Assembly (NCBI GenBank): GCA_029448655.1
Contig: JACCLO010000004.1
Span: 4,340,001-4,404,000 of the forward strand
Length of the DNA: 64,000 nt
Direction: 5' to 3'
Source of the DNA: Wolfiporia cocos
Taxonomy: Eukaryota > Basidiomycota > Agaricomycetes > Polyporales > Phaeolaceae
This document shows, in pieces, positions 34,281 through 45,696 of the stretch; position 1 is the stretch's first letter, and each line of letters begins with the position of its first letter. The notes beneath the pieces are model-generated. The model ran no database searches. It was not told the origin of the DNA and saw nothing but the letters and a program-made list of their open reading frames with translations. The position numbers and the translations under genes are program-made.

Positions 34281-36393
34281 ATGGCCACACTTGTACAGAC
34301 TGCGCCCAATGGGGTCAAGTCCAATAGCAAAATTAGGACCAGAAACCAACTACGACGGTCGAAGGCGAAACAGAAGAAAGCGGAGGAGAAGCAGGCAGCA
34401 CGGGTGCGCCTCTTCTTGCTTGTCTTGCCTGTGGCTAATTAATAACGATGTTGCTATAGATCAACGGCGAGCAGAATGAAGACGTGAAGATGGAGGAGGA
34501 CGAGCTCTCCATGAATGTCGAGTACGTACCTGAGCAGTTGGATCTCAAAGGCTCTGCCCTCGAAGAATTCTCCGACGTGTTTGTCCGCTTCCAGCTACCC
34601 CCTGAATCAACAGCAGTACGTAGCAATTGTCCCTTGTACTACGTGACGCCTAATGCCTATACCGCAGCAGAGCCGTGATCATGAACCTTCGAAAGGAGAG
34701 ATCATTTATTCCGACGATGATATGGCCTCTGAGGGTGATTCGGATGCTGAAGAAAAGAAGCCTCTATCCAAGAAGAAGGCACGAAAGCTGAACCGTCTTA
34801 CAGTGGCGGAGCTCAAGCAGCTTGTCAAGAAGCCCGAAGTTGTCGAGTGGACTGATGTGACCGCCGCAGACCCACGCCTCCTCCTGCATCTCAAGAGCTA
34901 TCGGAACACTGTTCCCATTCCCAGCCACTGGAGCGCAAAGCGCGACTACCTTCAGGGCAAGCGTGGTATCGAGAAGCCACCCTTTCAGCTGCCGTCGTAC
35001 ATCGCGGACACGGGAATCGCCACAATGCGCGATGCGATCAAGGAGAAAGAAGCCAACATGTCGCTCAAGGCCAAGACCCGTGAGCGCGTGCAGCCGAAGA
35101 TGGGCAAGGTCGACATTGACTATCAAAAGCTCCATGATGCGTTCTTCAAGTTCATGACCAAGCCGAATGTCACCGGCTTCGGTGAGATGTGAGCCCTCAG
35201 GTTGGTCTCTTTTGCGTACAGCTAACGGCTTCTGATGTGCGCAGGTACTATGAGGGCAAGGAATTTGAGACTCAGCTCAAGCACAAACGACCTGGCGACT
35301 TGTCGCCTGAGCTCGTAGAAGCGCTGTCGATCCCCCCTCTTGCTCCGCCACCATGGCTGATCAGCATGCAACGCTTTGGTCCTCCACCCAGCTACCCGAC
35401 ACTTCGGATACCAGGGCTAAATGCTCCCATCCCTGAAGGGTAAGTCGTAACTCAACTGTATGCGCTTCTGTGATTCATTTTTTTCGTACAGTGCGCAGTG
35501 GGGCTTCCATCCTGGTGGTTGGGGTAAGCCCCCTCTTGACGAGTACAATCGTCCTTTGTATGGTGATGTCTTCGGTGTCATGCCCAAGAATAACGATGCC
35601 GATGTGAGTAGATCCTATTCATAGCCGCATTCATATACTCATGTACCGTGTTTACTAGATGGGTGAGCCCGTCGATCGTAACCTCTGGGGTGAACTGGAA
35701 CCCGAAGAAGGTGCGTGTTGGTCATCTTATCAGTTATTTAGCGCTCACATCATCTACAGAGGAAGAAGAGGAAGAGAGCGAAGAAGAGAGTGAGGAGGAA
35801 GAGGTCGCCGAACCTACGCCACAGGATGGTATGCAAACACCATCCGGCCTGGAGACACCATCTGGCATGACCAGTGTCGTTTCTACCGTTGCCGGGGGTC
35901 TTGAGACTCCGGACTTCCTGGAATTGCGTAAAAACGCAGGACGCGCGCAGTCGGAGGCTACCGAAACCGGCCCGCGGTCGCTATACCAGGTCGTGCCCGA
36001 GAAGCAGACATCTGTCCGGGGCCTCATGGGTAGCGAGCGGGGCTACGATGTCAGTGCCGTTACGAGTGGCGGCGGTGCTATTCCAGTGCTCGGAGACGAG
36101 AGGGGCTCGAAAGTAAGTGGATGTTCTTCAAGTAATTTCCCATTGCTAATCACATCCATGAACAGCGTCGGGCAAACGGCGTGGATGTGTCCATCGATGC
36201 AGCGGAGTTGGAGGGCATGTCCGAGGAGGAGCTCCGGCGGAAGTACGACCAACATTCGCGGGGATCTGCTGGTGTCCCTGGTGCGAATGGAAGAGAAGAT
36301 TTCTCTGACATGATTGCAAAGGAGATGGCGAAGAAGAAGCAGAAGGCAGACCGGGATAGAGAAAACAGGAAGGAGAAGGAGTTCAAGTTCTGA
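34281..36393 (+). CDS. CUS1: Splicing factor 3B subunit 2 (SF3B2/CUS1)
   Basis: U2 snRNP SF3b component that anchors U2 to the branch region and binds p14/SF3B4. A basic N-terminus (MATLVQTAPNGVKSNSKIRT) is followed by an acidic region, then the DUF382 core with KKARKLNRLTVAELKQLV, WTDVTAADPRLLLHLKSYRN and VPIPSHWSAKRDYLQGKRGI. The PSP domain block is FGEMYYEGKEFETQLKHKRP and GDLSPELVEALSIPPLAPPP. The segment GFHPGGWGKPPLDEYNRPLY is nearly invariant in SF3B2. The C-terminal half holds an E-rich patch (35758-35813), TPSGLETPSG-type repeats and a charged end (KEMAKKKQKADRDRENRK). Seven or so introns, all small. About 590 residues, fungal length. Stop at 36391-36393. Confidence 0.95.
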
Positions 36394-36590
36394 AGTCCTC
36401 TTCGCGTCGTCCGGATCTCATGTTGTGTTATATTGTATTCATATTTGACTTCTGCTGCTTTCAACGCCGGGCAACAATATCGATGTGCGACTCCGGGCCT
36501 GCTCACAATGCGTGCAAGCGTCCAGCATTCATTTGATCCGTAAAATCCGCAAGAAATGGTACATTTCGGTCAACTACATTTGCTAGTGCT

Positions 36591-39145
36591 TCAGTTCTGC
36601 TGAGTGATCTTTCTGTGCATAGCATCCACACCACTGCAAGCCGACAGCAAAGCCTTGAGACCCGACGCAGTAATGTCGGTGTCTTTGGCAATTCCCCAGC
36701 TGTTCAACTTGATGGCGCCGCCATCCGCCTCATATGCCAGCTCGACATACGACGCTGCCTTGACGTCTGAACCCTCTCCAATGGAGTGCTCCGCATATTC
36801 GCGGATGGACACTCGCCCGTCGATGTGTGTGTTAAGCGCGGCAATGGCGGCAGTTAACAAGCCGTTACCCTCCCCAGCGACCTGCGTGAGCTTGCCATTG
36901 ATCATGAACTCGCCCGTGAGCTCCTTGCGTCCACTCTCTCCAAGGTTCTCCATCTTGAAGTTCTTGACCGCAAAGCGGCTAGACCGGTCGGGCACCTCAT
37001 AGTTGTACGTCGTACGGAAGAGAGTAACGAGGTCGCCGTACGACATCTTCCCGTCGGACACCCGTGCCGCGCGCTGCACGGTCTCGAAGAACGCAGCCTG
37101 CAGGCGGCGCGGGAGCTCGAGGCCCAGCTCATTCAAGATGATGGACGCGATGTCCGCCTGGCTGGTCGAGGCGCTGTAGCCGACGCTGAGCTTGAGTTCG
37201 GGCAACTCGCGGTTCCCGATCGCATTGTTCACTGCGCTGAGCACCGCGCGTAAGCCAGAGCCAGCAATGTCGGCGTCCACGCCAACTCCCCACCAGGAGG
37301 ACGTCGACTGGCGGATTTCCTTGATGTCCCGTGCGGGAGGAACGAGCTCCACGTAGGACGCTGCCTTCGAGTCCTGGCCTTGGCCAATAGCGTGCTCGGA
37401 ATACTCACGCAGAGACAGATCAATGTCGAGGTGTGTGCGCAGGGCATCCAAAAGAGCGGATAAAGGACCGTTACCGTCCCCGCGGATCACACGCAGAACT
37501 CCATCGACCGAAAGGGCACCGTCGAACTGGCGACGCTCGTCCGCAGCCTCGTCCTCATTCGAAGAAGGCCCCGCGGAGATCTTGAACGACTTGAGGACTA
37601 GCCTGCCTTCGAAGCTCGACCCACCATAGTGGTACGTCCTGCGGAACGTGGCCGTAATGTCCTCCACCGACATCTCGCGCGCCTCGCGGTCCGCGACCTC
37701 CTGCACGACCTGGTAGAATGAGATCTGCATCTTGCGCGGCATGTCGAGTCCGAGGTGCTGCTGCACGAGGTATGCAATGCCGCCCTTGCCTGACTGCGCG
37801 TTGACACGGATGACCGCCTCGTAAGTGCATCCAAGCTCAGCAGGGTCGATAGGCAGGTAAGGCATGTGCCAGTACTGTTTCTCGCCCTTCTTCGCAGCCT
37901 CGGCGTGTCGCACACGCTGCGCCTCAAAGCCCTTCTTGATCGCGTCCTGGTGCGAGCCCGAGAAGGCGGTGAAGACAAGTTCACCCGCGTACGGGTGTCG
38001 CGGGTGCACGGGTAGGTCGTTGCACTGTGTAACGACATCGATGATCGTCGGCAGGTCGCTGAAGTCGAGTCCTGGGCTAATGCCCTGAGTGTACTGGTTC
38101 AGCGCGAGGTTCACGATGTCGACGTTGCCTGTGCGCTCGCCATTCCCGAAGAGACAGCCCTCGACCCGATCCGCGCCAGCGAGCATTGCGAGCTCCGCAG
38201 CCGCAATGCCTTGTCCGCGGTCATTGTGCGGGTGCAGACTGATCGCGCATTTCTCTCGCTCAGAAATGTGACGACAGAAGTATTCGACCTACAGGGGCGG
38301 TCAGTTGAGTGGCGATCGGACGAGATCCGCTGTACACTGACCTGATCAGCGTAATGGTTCGGCGGACCAATCTCGACAGTAGCGGGGAGGTTGAAGATGA
38401 TACGCTCGTCGCCCAGACCTGCCTTGCCCCATGCGGCCTTGACCGCTTCGCAGACCTCGACCGCGAACTCGGGCTCGGTCTGCGTGAACGTCTCCGGGCT
38501 GTACTCGTACTTAAAGATCGTGCCGTACTTAGCCGTACATTCCTCTGTGAGTTGCTTGATGATCTTAGTATGCTTCACCGCAAGCGCGAGGGTCTCCTCC
38601 TTCGAATGCCGGAAGACAACCTCACGGAAGAGGCATGACGTCGCATTGTACATGTGGATAATCGCACGCTTCGCACCTGCGACAGACTCAACAGTGCGCT
38701 TGATGAGATCTTCGCGTGCAGGGGTGAGGACCTGAGCTCAACATACGTTCAGCGAAGCTCGCACTGACCGGGGGTGATCTACTAACCTGGACCCACACGT
38801 CGTCGGGAACTTGTTTCTGCTCAATCAGACCGCGCACGAAGTTGAAGTCCGTGTCGCTCGCGGCGGGGTAGGCGACCTCGATCTCCTTGAAGCCACATTT
38901 CAGCAGGGTTTGGAAGAAAAGGGTCTTTTGCGGGATGGTCATTGGATTCGCGAGGGCCTGATTGCCGTCGCGCAGGTCAGTTGAAAGCCAGATTGGCGGC
39001 TTTGTGATGACTTTTGAGGGCCATTGGCGGTCTGGTAAGTTGAGCGGGGTGTACGGCTTGTACTTTTGGGAAGGGTCGGCACTACATGAACACGACGTGA
39101 GTCCCCGGGCTCGCTACGGCCTATATGCACTCACAGCATGGGCAT
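36591..39145 (-). CDS. LEU4: 2-isopropylmalate synthase with two tandem LeuA regulatory domains
   Basis: Condenses acetyl-CoA with 2-ketoisovalerate, the first committed step of leucine synthesis. Start ATG 39143-39145; the first exon is 11 nt (MPML), the second opens [20 protein letters not shown]. The TIM-barrel catalytic half shows [15 protein letters not shown] (metal and substrate site), [15 protein letters not shown], and [11 protein letters not shown] with the metal-binding H-x-H-N-D. The C-terminal part is double. A LeuA dimerisation/allosteric domain at roughly residues 415-600 ([58 protein letters not shown]) is repeated at about 630-795 ([58 protein letters not shown]). Total about 797 residues, against 619 for yeast Leu4. 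No mitochondrial presequence is apparent. Confidence 0.96.
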
Positions 39146-39416
39146 GATGGGTCGTCAGTACGTTAATGGGTGATTAGGGGAGAGATGGCAAGTGGATGTG
39201 CGCATATATATATACGCTCGAGTCATTTCCATTTCATGATTCACTGGCATGACCGCAAGATCTACTAGCGCCCAATGTACGGCACGAGTCGTAAAACAAG
39301 ACAGCGCGGAGTCAGTAGCCCTCATCGCATATATTGCTGTCCCGGATGGCAATGGGATATGTACAGACGGTCTAAATGACGAATTCAAAAAAGGGAGCTC
39401 TAAAGGCTGACAATGA

Positions 39417-40400
39417 CTAGTCCTTGAGATCCACGATGACCGCCTGGCCGCCGTAGGCAAGGGCAGCATTCACGCTCACACGAGCCCCATCCCCATTTCC
39501 GACAAGTTGTGCTCCGTGCGACTCGTGGATGTGCCCGAAGACATGCAGTCGACAACGCTGAAGGTCTTCGCTCTTCAGCCTGTCAGCGAGATCCCTACAC
39601 CCGGCCCTCTTGCCCTTACGCGTCCGGTCGCAGATATCAAATGGTGGCGTATGAGTAAGGAGGACGTCTATCGTTGGCGGGATTATCTTGTATAATTCTG
39701 CGCCCTCGTCGTACTCGTATTGGAAAGCGCCGCAGGAGTGGCGCGGGGAAGCCTGGGGGTCAATGAGGCGACGTGCATGAATGACCTACAACAGCACACT
39801 TACGGGGGAGCCATACACTTCCCATTCTCTACTACTTGGAGCGGTTATGACGACAGAATCGTGCTCGAGATAGTGCATGCCTGCTGAACGAGAAGCATCA
39901 TTGCGAACAAGGTCCTGAGCCCTTGCTACTGTCTGAATACCGCATGGTCAGTAGAATGGATAGACAAAAGTCATAGCATACCTCGGCACTCATAATCCCT
40001 TCGTCCAAGCATAACTACAGCTAATGAGTAGGCCTTCAATCAACCAGGCGCCGTACGTACGTCATGATTGCCCGCGATGAATCTATCGACTTCCACCATT
40101 TCAGCAACCTCATATGACGTTCTAACGCCGTCTACTTGCTCACATCTTGATTGGATGGGGCAGGCTTCGCAACCACTCAACAGTTACTCGCAGACGATCA
40201 TAATAGCCTCCATTGCTGAGGTCACCAGAATGCAGTAGCACGTCGCCAGGTGGTACAGAATATATATGAGAGTGAGTGTCAGATATACAGACAAAGCGCG
40301 TCCAGGACGGGCCAGGATGAGGAGGCGGGTTGTCCACGTCATACGTCACATACACAGCAGAAGTAGCTGTAGACATTATTGCTGAGTCGGTGGCAGGCAT
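39417..40400 (-). CDS. Calcineurin-like metallophosphoesterase (MPPED-type)
   Basis: Binuclear-metal phosphoesterase fold. The N-terminal exon gives WTRFVCISDTHSHIYSVPPG (metal motif D-x-H) and VLLHSGDLSNGG (G-D). The next exon, near 40050-40120, contains the reverse complement of VDRFIAGNHD (G-N-H-D). Further exons give CLDEGIMSAE, MHYLEHDSVVI, IDVLLTHTPPFDICDRT (H-T-P) and LHVFGHIHESHGAQLV (G-H-x-H). Together these are the five metallophosphatase motifs in order. The closest family is the MPPED1/MPPED2-like group of single-domain enzymes, whose substrates are poorly known. I use the ATG at 40398-40400; the next in-frame Met (MSTATSAVYV) is possible. The stop TAG is at 39417-39419. It lies downstream of the LEU4 start, same strand. 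Confidence 0.85.
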
Positions 40401-41736
40401 TTCAAGAACAGTACCAAGCTGGTGCAAGACTGTCCCGAGACCTGACGTCCGCCAGTGAAACTATATACCGTGCGGAACAAGTCACAAATGACAGCTCCGT
40501 TAAATGCTGTGTATGATGCAACCTAGGGTGTCCTTGTAATCGGATCCCTGTATATGATCAGTTCAGATACCGTATGTTCAAGACAACCAAACATGACGCT
40601 AAATTAGCCCTGCACACTCAAACCGACCGCGGAAAGCTCCAAGGACCGAAGTGCCCCGTGGGAATTGACACGCTCTCGTGACCGACGCGTCGAGCCACGG
40701 CGGTCGCGTCGTCTCATATCACACGCGGTCCAAGGAAGCTCAGCTCTAAAGATATCGTGCTTTGACTTTCAAAGAGAGTGGATTGATAGTCTCGCGAGCG
40801 CCGGGAAACCTGGAGCTTGGATTTGGATCGTGACATGTGCGTGCGCTTGATGCAGCACACGGTTGCCTTAGTCTCCTTCTCCGACCTCGTCAGAGCCAAT
40901 GATATCGTTAAGAATCCACGAAAGCGACATGGACTGCCGTCGATCACCTCTACTTGGTTGATCTGGATTGCGATTGCCTCTGTGTCTCATCGGATACGGA
41001 TCGTTTCTCCCACAAAGTGGCTTCACTAACTTGACTGGTAGTCCCAAGCAGATCGCTTGGGGAAGCAGTCCGCATGGCAGTCTTCCCACTTAGCTGCTGT
41101 CATGGAATGGCCCATGCACCACAATGTGAAATAACAAAGGGATCGTACGCGGCACCCCACTGGTCTTGTTCGACACTAGTACTCGGCTCTTCTCCGTGTG
41201 TCATTGTCAACAATTGCGCCCCACACAAGTCACGGATGAATTGGATATAATCGTTCAACGTTGAGATTTGACCATAACGAATAGGAAAGAGGCTTATTCA
41301 TGCGGATTAGTCGGCTCTATCTAATATTTCTTGGGGTCGTCAGCTTCCATGTCTCTAGCGCCACATTGTGGACAGCTTCCTAGCCAGGAACAGTAACGTT
41401 CGGATACTCTTCTGCGTCAATCTTCTGCCATGATGCTATAGACATGAGCCACTGAGCGAGTTAGCGGGAGCTTCGTGAATCTGGCAAGTCAGGGTCAAAG
41501 GATGCAACGTGAAGCTGGAGGTCGAGCGTGTTCGGCTCTAGCTCAGCGCCGGCCAGCGTCAGACAAGGATATCCGGAGCTTGTGGAGGCTGAAAGAGTTA
41601 CTCTACATAGATCCTTGCACTGCAAGGAAGACCTCCGTTGGACGGCACGGCATAAATAGAATCACGTGACGTTGCCGGAGCTCCCCGATCGCAGTGATGC
41701 GATTCGTACGCAAAGTCCTCTCAACCGACATCCACG
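40401..41736. other. Gene-poor intergenic region
   Basis: About 1.3 kb, the longest stretch without a supported gene. Open frames reach only about 77 codons and show no domain or exon structure I can extend. No tRNA, repeat array or terminal inverted repeat was recognised. The right end carries the promoter of the ATP synthase epsilon gene. A CATAAATA-like box lies near 41650. Confidence 0.45.
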
Positions 41737-42070
41737 ATGAGCACCTGGCGCAGTGTCTTCACGTATGTCTCTACGTCGCCTCTACATTATCATCTGATCT
41801 CACTGCCGCAATATAGGTACAACAAGTACACTCAGATCGCCGCGCGGGCCCTCCGTCAGTCGCTCAAGGAGAGCGAACGTGTGGCAGCGGAGAAGCGGGG
41901 CATTACAATCCTGCGTTACCAGCAGTGGGAGAACGGTCAGGGTGGCCAGCAAGTGCGCATCGGATGATTTCTTTCATGCGTTACGCGTGTACTGATTGCG
42001 CGCGGTCGTCGCCCTGTAGGTGTACCTGAACCCTCCTGAAGAGAAGGAGCAGAAATCGGCAGCTGTGTAA
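41737..42070 (+). CDS. ATP15: ATP synthase F1 subunit epsilon, mitochondrial (ATP15)
   Basis: Small subunit of the central stalk of mitochondrial F1Fo-ATP synthase, homologous to bovine epsilon. Three exons give about 70 residues: MSTWRSVFTYNKYTQIAARA, then LRQSLKESERVAAEKRGI, the conserved Lys/Arg-rich helix, and WENGQGGQQ joined to VYLNPPEEKEQKSAAV. Introns begin GTATGT (after the FT codon pair) and GTGCGC, and end in ATAG and GTAG. The N-terminal W-R-x-x-x-x-x-Y-N-K-Y block is the family hallmark, and the mature protein is made without a cleaved presequence. The stop TAA is at 42068-42070. Expected family length is 55-75 residues. Confidence 0.88.
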
Positions 42071-43065
42071 CGGTCCCCAAAACATGCTCATGGAATAGAC
42101 ACCTGTATTCCTTTTGCGGCTGCGAATTGTCTCTCGGCAACAATCTCATAGACTCTGCGCGCACTGATTTGAAGGTCAGCGTGTCTCCCTGAGTACTTGA
42201 ACGGGACGGATAGGATAGGAAGCCCGCGCGGCGACTGCCTCAACCTGCTCGCTGGTTCCACGATAACCCTTCTTTGGGTGGCTTTGGATGGATTCTGCTC
42301 TGACTCCAAACTCAGCATCGATCATCGTCTTTAATTGAGACCTTCGTGTGGCTTGTAACCGTATTAGGTCAAAGGCGGCCGTCAAGATGCACGGAGGTCA
42401 GTGGACAAAACTGAGATCCCTTCCTTCTGCCGCCCCTGCAGATCCAGGAAGAGGACCGTTCGAGTCTTCATGACCGGTGACCGGTAGGTGCCGCGCCGCT
42501 AGAATGTACATAAGAGGTCGCGGGATATGGGTTCGTGTTGCTTCATTCTCTCGCTCTGACTCGACGCTGGAAAAGCTGCCCTACGTTCCCCTACTGTTCT
42601 CCGCAACCGAACAACGGGCACCGCCCGCGCGGGACTATCGTGATCTTCTCGTGCACTCGGCTGCCCATGGGAAGCCTGTCGGCCTTTACGAGTGATTGAG
42701 GACATGGTTCTGGCAACGATTCAGACCTCAAGGCCGGCCCACTTACGCCATATCCCATGAGCTCGTGATGCCTCGTTGCGACTGCGAACACGGGGACTTT
42801 ATCTGCATTGTTCTGAGCGACGTGCGAGCGCCTGCGCCACACGCGGTTGGCAGGACAGATCGCTTACGTAAGCGCCATCACTTTTCTTCTTTGCCTCGAT
42901 CAAAAACCCCTCACTTCCGCCCATCTCAGTGAGCACCCTCATCCCTCCCTCGCTGTTGTTGCTCACCGTTTACAAGTGCGTTTCCTGTCTATCCTCCGAG
43001 TGCGCCGTGTAGCAGTCGCTCAGCACAAGCCAACCCTTGTAGCTCATTATTCTCGAGTCCCTAAA
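42071..43065. other. Intergenic region with no supported gene
   Basis: About 1 kb. Minus-strand frames at 42088-42385 look protein-like (DLIRLQATRRSQLKTMIDAE; RRVYEIVAERQFAAAKG). However, they have no start codon in frame and no consistent splice join, and partly depend on TTG starts. A plus-strand frame ends at 42693. I do not recognise a family, so no gene is called. The right end holds the promoter of the CCHC protein gene. Confidence 0.4.
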
Positions 43066-44100
43066 ATGGCCGGCGCCAGAGGATGCTTCAACTGCGGTGG
43101 TTGTACGTCTTTTCCTTCCCTCCTTCGTTGCACGGAATCCCGCTCTTTGGAGCGAAGAATCCTGTGGCTTCACCTCCAATCTCCTCGTTGTCGCGTCCCT
43201 CCTTGACGTACGCGCGCACAGTTGGCCATCAGGCAGCGAACTGCCCCAAGGCGGGCACGCCGACTTGGTAAGTACAATCTAGGTAGTTTGGCGAAGAGTC
43301 CTTCTGATGCAGTTTCGCTGCGCACTTGTTTGCATCAGCTACAACTGTGAGTAGTCGTGTATTTCTCTCGAGAAACCTCTTTTTCGACGTATTGGTCTGC
43401 AGGCGGTGTAGAGGGTCATGTCAGCAGAGACTGCACGGCGGAGAGCAAGCCAAAAACTTGCTACAAGTGCGGGCAGGAGGGTCACCTTGTATGCCTCATC
43501 TCAACACATCCTGCTCCCGCGGAGCTAATTCACCACCCACTCTGTTATAGTCCCGTGACTGCCCCACGAATGCGACCTCTGGGGGTTACGGAAGCGCCTC
43601 CACGGGCACGGAGTGCTACCGTTGCGGCAAGGCTGGGCACATTGCCCGCAACTGCCCCGAGGCGGCCAGCGCCGGTGGGTACGGCGACACATACGGTACT
43701 TTTAGCAGGAACCAGAACCAGCAACGCACCTGGTAAATATTATACTCGTTTGTTTACGCAGCACGGCGTGTTGATTGGCAAATCTAGCTACACCTGCGGC
43801 GGTGTTGGACACATGTCGCGTGATTGCGTGCAGGCGTCTAAGTGCTACAACTGCTCCGGCTTCGTAAGTTGCAGAGCACCCACGGTCAGCTTCGAAACTG
43901 ACCCTGTCCCAGGGCCATATCAGCAAAGACTGCCCGCAACCTCAGCGGAGGGCATGTTACACCTGCGGTTCGGAAGGGTGAGCGTTTTTTCTCGGTCCAC
44001 AATCTCGCCATCGCTTACCCCGCATTCCAGACACATCTCGCGCGACTGCCCCCAGGCCAACGCTGAGACCGCGGCTGAGATATCGCCTGATCAGTTGTAG
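43066..44100 (+). CDS. GIS2: CCHC zinc-knuckle nucleic-acid-binding protein, seven knuckles (Gis2/CNBP-like)
   Basis: Small cytoplasmic protein that binds single-stranded RNA and G-rich DNA and associates with translating mRNAs (known for Gis2/CNBP/Byr3). Seven C-x2-C-x4-H-x4-C knuckles can be assembled: CFNCGGVGHQAANC, CYNCGVEGHVSRDC, CYKCGQEGHLSRDC, CYRCGKAGHIARNC, CYTCGGVGHMSRDC, CYNCSGFGHISKDC and CYTCGSEGHISRDC. A Gly/Ser/Tyr-rich linker (ASAGGYGDTYGTFSRN) lies between the fourth and fifth. The gene has about eight exons. One is a microexon of 8 nt at 43339-43346 that supplies the C-Y-N-C start of knuckle 2. Introns often cut inside knuckles. The protein ends ETAAEISPDQL, stop TAG 44098-44100. 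Confidence 0.9.
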
Positions 44101-44480
44101 CTTTGTTCTGTTGTATTTTCCGCTCCGACTATACTCATCTACTCGCTGCCGCTGCTTCGCTTTGCTTTCTGTTTCACGAGATGTGTGTACGAGTGGCACG
44201 CTGTACAGAAAAAGTGAATTAATGTCTCGTAATGCGCGTTCATCAGAGATCCATCAGAGGCAACGAGCACTAATGAGCAGCTCGACGCGACTCGAATGGG
44301 ACTCGATTGCCCTGGGCCAGATAAATTCGTAAAATGGCGTTGGTGCGGGAAAAGCCGTGCCGCTCAGCGCCGGGGGTTGGGCGGGCATAACGTCGCTCTG
44401 TCTGCACCTCCTTTTCGCGTCGTGTCCACAGGGTTTATCCTGCACACATCCCTCCACTCTGTTCCTCTCCTCGTCTCCCT
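44101..44480. other. Intergenic region
   Basis: 380 bases between two plus-strand genes. It holds the CCHC protein 3' UTR and the promoter and 5' UTR of the cytochrome oxidase subunit gene. No gene or repeat seen. Confidence 0.5.
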
Positions 44481-45202
44481 ATGCAAGCCCTGCGCCTGGC
44501 GCGTCCTAGAGCCTCTCTCCGCCCGCTCTCCCGCTCTATCGCGGCGACGGCGAGCGCTCCGCATGCCGCGGCCTCGCCCGCGTCGTCCTCTTCGTCCGTG
44601 ATCCCCCTCTCGAACGTCGAGGCCCAGTGGGAGCAGCTCTCGGCCGACGAGCAGCTCGCGGTGCACCAGCAGCTCGAGGAGATCCAGAAGAAAGACTGGA
44701 AGACGCTCTCCATTGACGAGAAGAAGGCTGGTGCGTCGCGCTCCGCCTCGTGCAGTCTATTATTGCTCGTATGCGGCGAAAAATGTGCTGACGAGTGTCT
44801 TGCACGGGCGGCGCACAGCGTACTACGTCGCGTTCGGTCCTCATGGCCCGCGTCGTCCTGTCGACCCACCTGGCACTTACCCCAAGATCCTCCTTGGTAC
44901 CGCTGCCGGCATCGCGTCTGCAGGAGTAATTTTCTACGCCGTCAGGTCCAGAGGTATGACTGGCAAAATTCCTCTCTCGTCGCCGCGCTCTGAACACGTT
45001 TTTCTGCGTAGCCCCTCCCCCGCCGAGGACGATCAACAAGGAGTGGGAAGAGGCCGCGAACCAGCGTGCGCTGGAGCAAAAGATCAACCCTATCTCTGGT
45101 TTGTGCATTCCCCACGTTTTCTCGCCATTACTGACCGTCCGATTCATTGCAGGTGTTTCATCGGAAGGATACACTGGCAAGGGATACGTCACGCACAAGT
45201 AG
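44481..45202 (+). CDS. COX5: Cytochrome c oxidase subunit IV family (Cox5), mitochondrial
   Basis: Nuclear-encoded core-associated subunit of respiratory complex IV. The ATG at 44481 opens an Arg-rich, acid-free presequence (MQALRLARPRASLRPLSRSI). The mature part follows: SNVEAQWEQLSADEQLAVHQ, KKDWKTLSIDEKKAAYYVAF, GPHGPRRPVDPPGTYPKILL. A single membrane helix is LLGTAAGIASAGVIFYAV. The intermembrane-space tail ends TINKEWEEAANQRALEQKIN, GYTGKGYVTHK. W-x-x-L-S-x-x-E-K-x-A-x-Y is a good family signature. Three introns (GTGCGT, GTATGA, GTTTGT donors) join in frame. Only one isoform is present here, unlike the COX5A/COX5B pair of S. cerevisiae. Stop TAG 45200-45202. Confidence 0.86.
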
Positions 45203-45696
45203 ACATCGAGTGCGAGCAAATCTCTGCGACACAGCCGTTGTGTGCTATGGAGCGGTACCACGGCCGATGTATGCGTCCCTCCCAGGCGTTGGTCTCACAA
45301 TCATGTTGTCGAGTAGAATACCTGCATTACAACTGTCTGCAAACAATAACCGCACTGTTCCTGCTGTGTGTGCTCATTTGACGGAATGCTTCAGCCGCTG
45401 TGCTCGTCAACCATTGCAGCCTGCCCGTTCCGGTCCAACGGCTGCAAAGGATCCGGTGAGGCATTTTGATGGCGCGCCCGCCTGCGCGTCACGATGACGT
45501 GCGTGATAGGGCTGTCGGCGCGGAATTACCTTGGGACGAGCAGCACATGCAACCATAGGTGTATGCAGCGGCTCCGGTCTCGTGCTTCGTGCGCGTACGA
45601 CTATTGCCCGGCAATGGAGCAGAGGAGCATGCAGGGATATGCTATGCCAGAGGAAAGAATAAGAAATACATAGCTGTCCAAAGAAATTACCAGCAA
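45203..45696. other. Convergent intergenic region
   Basis: About 495 bases between the 3' ends of COX5 and RPN8. No supported gene, RNA or repeat; presumably both 3' UTRs. Confidence 0.5.

Noticed and set aside
42088..42385. Minus-strand frames next to ATP15 resembling a small protein
   Set aside because: No in-frame ATG and no acceptor consistent with an upstream exon; the two candidate frames cannot be joined cleanly.
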